From assembly GCA_015478945.1 (NCBI GenBank), contig JABUQX010103643.1:25001-36718 (forward strand): a DNA stretch of 11,718 bases. The letters run 5' to 3'. The notes below the pieces were generated by a model. It had not been told where the DNA came from. It ran no database searches and worked only from the letters and a program-made list of their open reading frames with translations. Of this stretch, positions 7,171-11,718 are shown piece after piece; within the stretch, counting starts at the first letter, position 1; the number at the start of each line of letters is the position of its first letter. A program made the position numbers and the translations under genes. This stretch comes from Trachelipus rathkii (taxonomy: Eukaryota > Arthropoda > Malacostraca > Isopoda > Trachelipodidae).

Positions 7171-7252
<82 letters not shown>
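7171..7252. repeat. (AT)n microsatellite inside the element
   Basis: An uninterrupted AT dinucleotide run of about 82 bp in the gap between the integrase gene and the 3' end of the unknown 324- to 329-aa gene. It is the only microsatellite in the coding interior. Confidence 0.97.
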
Positions 7253-7256
<4 letters not shown>

Positions 7257-7293
7257 GTTAAAAGGGATAAAGAAAAAGGTCTAAAATAACATT

Positions 7294-7299
7294 TTTATT
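7294..7299 (-). terminator. Poly(A) signal overlapping a stop codon
   Basis: AATAAA on the minus strand contains the TAA stop codon of the preceding gene. Overlap of stop codon and polyadenylation signal is a known economy in compact animal DNA viruses. It would end the ATPase/108-aa/unknown-protein transcript just before the (AT)n tract and the integrase promoter. Confidence 0.5.
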
Positions 7300-8269
7300 T
7301 ATATACAAACATTACAACTAAATAAATATATGATAATACATAATTACGATTTAATCCAACTATGCCTATTATAAGGTGTTTTTCTTGTTCGTCCTCTGGT
7401 AACACGTTTAAATTTATCTGATGCGTAAGAAGTGCCTGATGGACTTGAATCAGGTCTTGGCGTAACGGGATATTATCTAAGTCTGCTAATCGCGTTGTAT
7501 TTAAGATTAAACTTCTGGGAAAATTAATAGTCTGAAGTTCTTGTTTGATATCATTCCATCCTTTTACAGGGCCTTTCTTCCAGTTACGTGAGAGATCAGC
7601 TATCAAGTCCACAATATTTGATCCTTTAACTATTTCATCATCAATTACGATCTGCCCTGCTTCATTCAAAGTTAATTGGTCTTTTAAAATATTATATAAA
7701 GCTATTCCTGATTTACGCACTCTAATAGGTAAGCTCTCCTCTAGGATATTTTTAAATTTATCTTCATTTTTCACTTCAAGTTTTACTTCATTAGGAATAT
7801 CTACATTATCGGTTAGCGGAATACGTAGGGATGGATGTAGATGCAAGTCTTTAAGATCTATCAATTTTTGTATGGCATCCTGGTATAAGATGCGTTTCTC
7901 ATGGATGTTAACGTCTGAATTTAGTATCCTGTACACTTCTTTCTCGTATTTGGTTATCTGTTCAACTTTGGGATCATATAAGCTATGGAAAGATAATGAG
8001 TCGTTCACAATATAAGGATTCTGTTGGTGCAACTGTTGCTGATGATGTGAAAGAGGTTGTAATGTCAATGCATTGGGCTGTAATATTTGCGTGTATGGGA
8101 GTTGTGAATGATGAAACTGTGATTGTGGATTTTGCGCAGTGTGCGGCAATAACTGGCCATATTGAGGTTGTGAATGATGAATCTGAGGAACTGAATTCTG
8201 TACAGTTGCTGTATTATTATACTTCATTTTCTCATACTCATTATATGGAAGTACAGCAACCTTCTTCAT
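7295..8269 (-). CDS. Conserved Polinton-type protein of unknown function
   Basis: A 324-aa protein from Met 8269 (MKKVAVLPYNEYEKM); the frame is open to a Met at 8284, which would give 329 aa. The downstream Met is preferred because MKKVxVLPYxxY resembles the start of similar proteins in other Polintons. It has four visible parts. The short N-terminal motif comes first. Then comes a disordered Gln/His/Pro-rich stretch (about 30-90 in the 329-aa numbering) with an imperfect internal repeat (HHSQPQYGQLL / HHSQLPYTQIL). A charged helical segment occupies about 103-180. The conserved C-terminal domain spans about 188-262 and includes SGIALYNIL, QIVIDDEIVKGSNIVDLI and GWNDIKQEL. The tail is hydrophobic (VLSYIYLVVMFVYK). 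No enzyme motif is seen. Its Met overlaps the stop of the upstream gene as TAATG. I do not assign a function; a structural or assembly role is only an inference from position. Confidence 0.75.
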   Translation of the reverse strand: MKKVAVLPYNEYEKMKYNNTATVQNSVPQIHHSQPQYGQLLPHTAQNPQSQFHHSQLPYTQILQPNALTLQPLSHHQQQLHQQNPYIVNDSLSFHSLYDPKVEQITKYEKEVYRILNSDVNIHEKRILYQDAIQKLIDLKDLHLHPSLRIPLTDNVDIPNEVKLEVKNEDKFKNILEESLPIRVRKSGIALYNILKDQLTLNEAGQIVIDDEIVKGSNIVDLIADLSRNWKKGPVKGWNDIKQELQTINFPRSLILNTTRLADLDNIPLRQDLIQVHQALLTHQINLNVLPEDEQEKHLIIGIVGLNRNYVLSYIYLVVMFVYK

Positions 8270-8271
8270 TA
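8267..8271 (-). promoter_or_regulatory. TAATG stop-start overlap
   Basis: On the minus strand the TAA stop of the 108-aa gene (8271-8269) shares its last A with the ATG of the next gene (8269-8267). The UAAUG arrangement is known in some viral mRNAs for termination-reinitiation. No TATA box is seen just upstream of the second gene, which is consistent with coupled translation but does not prove it. Confidence 0.5.
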
Positions 8272-8595
8272 TGGGGACAACCACTTAGTTATCAGGGGAG
8301 CTATAACGGAGAAGAGTAATGGCAGGAATACTCCTCCTCCTCTCTGTAGTAACTTCTTTTTATTTTTCAAATTTTTAATGTTGAGGGAGAGTTTTTTAAT
8401 GATGTTTCTATAACGACGTAGCTTTACCTTCTGAGGTCTGTTTAAAGGAACATTTCCCTTTATAAGATTTAAACAGACTTCACATACACACTGGATGAAT
8501 TTCTCATCCTCACTAATTAGTTTACGTTTTTCAGAAGGTTTCAACTTTTTAAATTTTTTTATAAGAGGTAAATACTTTGCAACTAGAGCACTCAT
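8269..8595 (-). CDS. Small basic protein with hydrophobic C-terminus, conserved in Polintons, function unknown
   Basis: A 108-aa protein. Residues 1-30 are a Lys-rich helix-like segment (LIKKFKKLKPSEKRKLIS). Next comes a cysteine-containing motif, CVCEVCLNLIKGNVPL (36-51), then a basic stretch (57-82). A triple glycine (86-88) is followed by a hydrophobic tail, VFLPLLFSVIAPLITKWL, which could be a membrane segment or an amphipathic helix. I recognise this architecture (CxC..C-LIKGNVPL, basic middle, RGG, hydrophobic end) as recurrent in metazoan Polintons, but the role is not established. It starts 22 nt after the ATPase stop. A membrane-active minor virion component is a speculation. Confidence 0.75.
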   Translation of the reverse strand: MSALVAKYLPLIKKFKKLKPSEKRKLISEDEKFIQCVCEVCLNLIKGNVPLNRPQKVKLRRYRNIIKKLSLNIKNLKNKKKLLQRGGGVFLPLLFSVIAPLITKWLSP

Positions 8596-8617
8596 TATTC
8601 AGGTATGTATACAGTTT

Positions 8618-9220
8618 CTATCTCATAGGGCAGAATGTTGGTACGGAGCAGCACTCTGTGCGTGTTTTGGGGTGAAGTTCACACATCAAATAACCGTGGG
8701 GGATCGAAGTAACCTCTTTATATACTTTTAAGAACTCTTTCCTTTGAAGAGGAAACATTTGAGTTGCCAATACATTAATTTGACTCATGTCTCTTCTCTG
8801 TCCAAACAACAGTAAATACTGTGTGTTTAAAGAAACACTTCGCATATGCTTGCTTTGATGAAAAATATTCTGCGTTATGAAAAACACAGAGATATTTAGA
8901 TGGTGAGAATAAACTGTGAACGCTTCTGCTATTTCCAAATTCAGTTTGTGCATTAAATCATCTAATACAATAATTTTGTGGCCTTGTATATTGTCCAGCG
9001 ATCTAATATCGTATATGCCTTCATGAAATTGAATCACATCTTTATATTCTTTAAATTTTTCCTGATAAACATTATAACACCATATTATTTTTACAGGGGT
9101 TTGTTCAAAAATCTCCATTTCCTTTAAAATATTTAATAATAGAAAGGTTTTACCACAGCCTGTCGGACCAGCTACAAGACATGTAGCCGGACTTCGGAAC
9201 GTAAATTTCTCCACATCCAT
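8618..9220 (-). CDS. A32/FtsK-HerA-type genome-packaging ATPase
   Basis: A 200-aa P-loop ATPase of the class that drives DNA into capsids in Polintons, adintoviruses and related viruses. Walker A is GPTGCGKT at 18-25. Walker B is IIVLDD at 83-88. A sensor-like FFITQN lies at 113-118, followed by the family segment LLLFGQRRDMSQI and the C-terminal HGYLMCELHPKT. The length is typical of the short Polinton ATPases and no break is seen. It is the first gene of the minus-strand series, starting 60 bp inside the right TIR boundary. The upstream region has no clear TATA box, only AT-rich DNA and a short copy of the TTTACTGCTTTA repeat. Confidence 0.9.
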   Translation of the reverse strand: MDVEKFTFRSPATCLVAGPTGCGKTFLLLNILKEMEIFEQTPVKIIWCYNVYQEKFKEYKDVIQFHEGIYDIRSLDNIQGHKIIVLDDLMHKLNLEIAEAFTVYSHHLNISVFFITQNIFHQSKHMRSVSLNTQYLLLFGQRRDMSQINVLATQMFPLQRKEFLKVYKEVTSIPHGYLMCELHPKTRTECCSVPTFCPMR

Positions 9221-9320
9221 ACTCGTTAAGTGAATAATGAATAATGAGATTAATTAAAGCTGTAAAGCAGTAAAGTACATGTTTTTAATAAAATTTCGTA
9301 CAATTTTATTAAAATAAAAT

Positions 9321-9321
<1 letters not shown>

Positions 9322-9368
<47 letters not shown>

Positions 9369-9588
9369 ACCTCTTTTGAGGGTACTCTCGGTGCTACACC
9401 GTCCCCAAACCTTGGGTTAAGGCATAGCACCGCTCACTCAACTCCCCAAGACTAGCCTGATTATTCCTAGGCTTCCTTTAATTGCTTCTATAGCTATCTC
9501 CTCGGTTCCAATTTTAGCAGGGATCTTTTGTAGATAGGTTACTAGAGAGGTTTTAATCGCTCCAAGGGACCCCACTACCACTGGCACC
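9322..9588 (-). mobile_element. 5'-truncated non-LTR retrotransposon insertion in the right TIR
   Basis: Comparing arms, the left TIR reads continuously from CAGTGTCTGATAT into ATAAACATTTTATT. The right arm has about 267 extra bases at this point. On the minus strand the insert ends in a run of 43 A (plus-strand T 9322-9364), the mark of target-primed reverse transcription. It carries the last ~50 codons of a retrotransposon protein and a 3' UTR. That UTR contains a perfect 8-bp inverted repeat, CGGTGCTA / TAGCACCG (about 9389-9433). A target duplication cannot be resolved because the A run merges with the target's own As. Confidence 0.85.
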
Positions 9589-9590
9589 AT
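9438..9590 (-). pseudogene. C-terminal fragment of a non-LTR retrotransposon polyprotein
   Basis: A 50-codon minus-strand frame reading MVPVVVGSLGAIKTSLVTYL onward, ending GSLGIIRLVLGS and a TGA at 9438-9440. The pattern VPVVVGxLG...LG-IxRxVL resembles the C-terminal tail of some invertebrate non-LTR reverse-transcriptase proteins. The ATG is formed at the junction with TIR sequence and is probably not a native start. The clade cannot be assigned from so little sequence. It is a dead 5'-truncated copy. Confidence 0.65.
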
Positions 9591-9740
9591 ATCAGACACT
9601 GCGTGTGTGTTTTTATTCTTACATTACAAATTAAAAATAAAAAAGTATTAAAACAAAAATAAAAATAGAAATAATAAATAAAAAGTAATAAAACAAAAAT
9701 AAAAAATATAAAAGAAAACATAATGTTAATAAATATATGA

Positions 9741-10092
9741 GTTAAAGCAGTAAAACAGAAAGTTAAAGCAGTAAAGCAGAAAGTTAAAGCAGTAAAGCAG
9801 TAAAACAAAAGCATACTAATCCCCTAGGTAACACCTCTATTGATTTACTGATTTACTGCTTTAAGGTATGTAATGTTAATAAATATATGAGTTAAAGCAG
9901 TAAAACATGTGAGTTAAAGCAGTAAAACATGAGTTAAAGCAGTAAAACATGAGTTAAAGCAGTAAAGCAGAAAGTTAAAGCAGTAAAGCAGAGAGTTAAA
10001 GCAGTAAAGCAGTAAAACAAAAGCATACTAATCCCCTAGGTGTTAGGTAATAACACCTCTATTGATTTACTGATTTACTGCTTTAAGGTATG
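9741..10092 (-). repeat. TTTACTGCTTTAACTC minisatellite and duplicated module (right TIR)
   Basis: Mirror of 2154-2510. It contains two clusters of GAGTTAAAGCAGTAAAAC-type units and two CTAATCCCCTAGGT modules. The intact 8-bp hairpin is AGGTGTTA / TAACACCT at 10038-10058. Small unit differences from the left arm are visible. Confidence 0.88.
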
Positions 10093-10202
10093 TAAAGTAT
10101 ATGTTTTTAATAAAATTTCGTACAATTGTAGTAAAAATGAATGACTCATAGTATATTTGAAAAGAAATTCTTTGAATAGTTTACATTGATATCATATTTT
10201 TC

Positions 10203-10403
10203 GTTCACGCGGGAATTTTGCGTCTGCGGACGCACGCGGCGGCGGTTACGCGGAAATATTGCGCCTGCGGGCGCACGCGGCGGCGGTTACGCGGAAATAT
10301 TGCGCCTGCGGGCGCACGCGGCGGGCGGGAAATATTGCGCCTGCGGGCGCACGCGGCGGGCGGTTTCGCGACGGGGCTGACCTGCGGACGCGGACTCTGA
10401 AAC
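10203..10403. repeat. CpG-rich block with four 16-bp palindromes (right TIR)
   Basis: Mirror of 1858-2038 with one more unit. The palindrome TGCGCCTGCGGGCGCA occurs at 10260-10275, 10301-10316 and 10336-10351. The variant TGCGTCTGCGGACGCA lies at 10219-10234, and both of its arms changed together so that pairing is kept. Units are joined by CGCGGCGGCGGTTACGCGG or a shorter version. Confidence 0.9.
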
Positions 10404-10488
10404 GTTTGCGGTCACTGTCTCAACTGTGTAACTCTTTAGATATATATTCTGTCATGCTATAAGTGTTATAAAAATACTAACAGTGTAA

Positions 10489-10558
10489 GTGTCATAGTGA
10501 ATGTGTGTATAAGTGTCATAGTGAATGTGTGTATAAGTGTCATAGTGAATGTGTGTAT

Positions 10559-10616
<58 letters not shown>
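10489..10616 (-). repeat. Three 24-bp minisatellite copies and (GT)n tract (right TIR)
   Basis: Identical units at 10489-10512, 10513-10536 and 10537-10560 run directly into a pure GT tract, 10561-10616. The dinucleotide tract is about 10 bp shorter than in the left arm (1649-1714). Confidence 0.95.
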
Positions 10617-10618
<2 letters not shown>

Positions 10619-10699
10619 GTGTTCAAGTTAGGATAGATCCATACATGCGTTCAAGTTAGGAACGAAATATGTGACGGGTGGGCCACGAGTGGGCAAAAA

Positions 10700-11000
10700 A
10701 TTGGCGTGGGCCAAAAATGACCCATGGTATCTGGCAAGGTCAAGGCCTAAATATCATGGTCAAACAAGGTTAAGACATCAAAAAGGGCTAAGCCCCTAAA
10801 GGAAGGACAAAAAATTACCGTGGGTCAAAATTGACCCATGAAGGACAAAAAATTAACGTGGGTCAAAATTGACCCATGGTATCTGTCAAGCTTTGGAGCA
10901 AAGGGGAAAGACAAAAAAGGTTAAGACATCAAAAAATAGGGCTAAGCCCCTAAATGAAGATCAAAAATTACCGTGGGCAAAAATTGACCCATGGTCGAAA
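10700..11000 (-). repeat. TGGGTCA palindrome modules and GGGCTAAGCCC modules (right TIR)
   Basis: Mirror of 1268-1578. The perfect 18-bp palindromes are at 10821-10838 and 10859-10876 (TGGGTCAAAATTGACCCA in this orientation). Module order is the same as in the left arm. Confidence 0.88.
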
Positions 11001-11036
11001 AAATTAGGGGGCGTAAAATAGGGGGGCAATACGTAC

Positions 11037-11085
11037 AACGGTTGCTTACGCAACCGTTTGGCGCAACCCTTCTTCGAAGGGTTGC
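11037..11085. repeat. Two adjacent perfect hairpins (right TIR)
   Basis: Mirror of 1181-1229. One hairpin, 11037-11058, has 9-bp arms and a TTAC loop. The other, 11063-11085, has 10-bp arms GCAACCCTTC / GAAGGGTTGC and a TTC loop. Both are perfect in both arms of the element. Confidence 0.9.
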
Positions 11086-11190
11086 AAAAATTAGGGTTGC
11101 CGAAAAAATTAGGGTTGCCAAAAAATTAGGGTTGCCAAAAATTAGGGCTGCCAAAAAATTAGGGTTGCCAAAAAATTAGGGTTGCCAAAA
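11086..11190 (-). repeat. 17-bp tandem repeat (right TIR)
   Basis: About six copies of a unit with AATTAGGGTTGCC and a variable A run. One copy has GGGCTGCC, and another has CCGAAAAAA in place of CCAAAAAA. Mirror of 1072-1180. Confidence 0.92.
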
Positions 11191-11418
11191 AAGGTCAAGG
11201 TCAAAAAGGTCAAGGTCAAAAAAGTTCAAGGTCAAAAAAGGCCAAGGTCAAAAATGTCAAGATCAAAAAAGGTCTAGGTCAGTCAAGGTCAATGTCAGTC
11301 AAGGTCAAGGTCAGTCAAGGTCAAGGCCCAAAGAGGTCCAGGATGGTCAAGGTCAAGGTCGGTATAGGTCAGGTGGGGTAAAACGGTCAGAAAAGGTCAG
11401 GTAGGTGGTCAAGGTCAT
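11191..11418 (-). repeat. Subterminal TCAAGGTCA array (right)
   Basis: Mirror of 889-1075, with at least eight exact TCAAGGTCA motifs on the plus strand plus several one-base variants (CCAAGGTCA, TCAAGATCA). The array is less regular than in the left arm. Confidence 0.85.
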
Positions 11419-11446
11419 TTTCGTGCGAAATGGCTGTGTTACTACT

Positions 11447-11452
11447 TGGGTC
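11447..11452. repeat. Right target-site duplication TGGGTC
   Basis: A direct copy of 861-866, immediately after the terminal ACTACT. The sequence continues TGGGTCAATTACG into host DNA. Confidence 0.93.

Positions 11453-11718
<266 letters not shown>

Larger units (their letters stand above)
867..11446 (-). mobile_element. Maverick/Polinton (adintovirus-like) element, complete ends, lacking PolB
   Basis: The element is defined by matching 6-bp duplications, complementary termini (AGTAGT at the left, ACTACT at the right) and long terminal inverted repeats of about 1.83 kb and 2.17 kb. The interior encodes, all on the minus strand, an A32/FtsK-like ATPase, a chromodomain integrase, an adenain-type protease, hexon-like and penton-like capsid proteins, a pX-like basic protein and two proteins of unknown role. 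This combination is diagnostic of Polintons/adintoviruses. At 10.6 kb it is shorter than the usual 15-20 kb, and no family-B DNA polymerase is present. The integrase is frameshifted and the right TIR carries a retrotransposon insertion, so this copy looks non-autonomous. It is given strand minus because every gene reads that way. Confidence 0.95.
9281..11446 (-). repeat. Right terminal inverted repeat (about 2.17 kb including an insertion)
   Basis: Reverse complement of 867-2698. It begins at GTTTTTAATAAAATTTCG and ends with ACTACT at 11446. It is longer than the left arm because of the ~267-bp retrotransposon insertion at 9322-9588 and extra copies in the CpG palindrome block. Near-identity of single-copy segments between arms fits recent insertion or arm homogenisation during replication. 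Open frames at 9575-9814, 10186-10462 and 10942-11179 are repeat artefacts. Confidence 0.95.

Noticed and set aside
7545..8319. Plus-strand frames of 156 and 107 aa
   Set aside because: Both lie opposite the minus-strand unknown-function gene, whose composition and context fit the element; these are shadow frames.
2699..9280. Hidden or fragmented DNA polymerase B
   Set aside because: The frames in the interior are accounted for by other genes with short gaps, and no polymerase motif was seen in any of the translations examined.
11086..11190. TTAGGG as telomeric repeat
   Set aside because: TTAGGG occurs only as part of a 17-bp unit (AATTAGGGTTGCC plus As), not as consecutive hexamers, so it is a chance match.

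Overview
The window is eukaryotic DNA, most likely from an invertebrate animal. Microsatellites are abundant, there is a fragment of a poly(A)-tailed retrotransposon, and no bacterial-style gene organisation. The central feature is one virus-like mobile element of the Maverick/Polinton class (adintovirus-like). It spans 867-11446 (10,580 bp) and both ends can be defined. The outermost bases read AGTAGT at the left and ACTACT at the right, and a perfect 6-bp target-site duplication TGGGTC lies immediately outside each end (861-866 and 11447-11452). The host species cannot be named from the sequence; an arthropod is a guess only.

Layout. Positions 1-860 are host flank, dominated by (GA)n and (TA)n microsatellites. 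Positions 867-2698 are the left terminal inverted repeat (TIR). Positions 2699-9280 are the unique interior. Positions 9281-11446 are the right TIR, which carries a private ~267-bp insertion of a 5'-truncated non-LTR retrotransposon. Positions 11453-11718 are host flank with an (AT)n microsatellite. Each TIR is a mosaic of repeats. Going inward these are: an array of AGGTCA-type motifs, a 17-bp tandem repeat, a pair of perfect hairpins, TGGGTCA palindrome modules, a (CA)n tract plus a 24-bp minisatellite, a CpG-rich block of 16-bp palindromes, and a TTTACTGCTTTAA minisatellite.

All interior genes lie on the minus strand and are tightly packed. In transcription order they are: A32/FtsK-type packaging ATPase; a 108-aa basic protein with a hydrophobic tail; a 324- to 329-aa protein of unknown function; a chromodomain integrase broken by a frameshift; a penton/minor capsid-like protein; a small basic core-like (pX-like) protein; the double-jelly-roll hexon-like major capsid protein; and an adenain-type cysteine protease. 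Several genes have their own TATA box just upstream, sometimes inside the 3' end of the preceding gene.

Together these are an almost complete virion assembly set (shell, vertex, core protein, maturation protease, packaging motor) plus an integrase. The protein-primed DNA polymerase B typical of Polintons is absent, and the compact interior leaves no room for it. The integrase frame changes at an A6 run, so as read here the element would need polymerase, and probably integrase, supplied in trans. The most interesting points are the PolB-less capsid-gene element with exact boundaries, the match of the target site to a palindrome repeated inside its own TIRs, the arm-preserving paired changes in the TIR palindromes, the AGGTCA arrays, a UAAUG stop-start overlap, and a protease site in the basic core-like protein.
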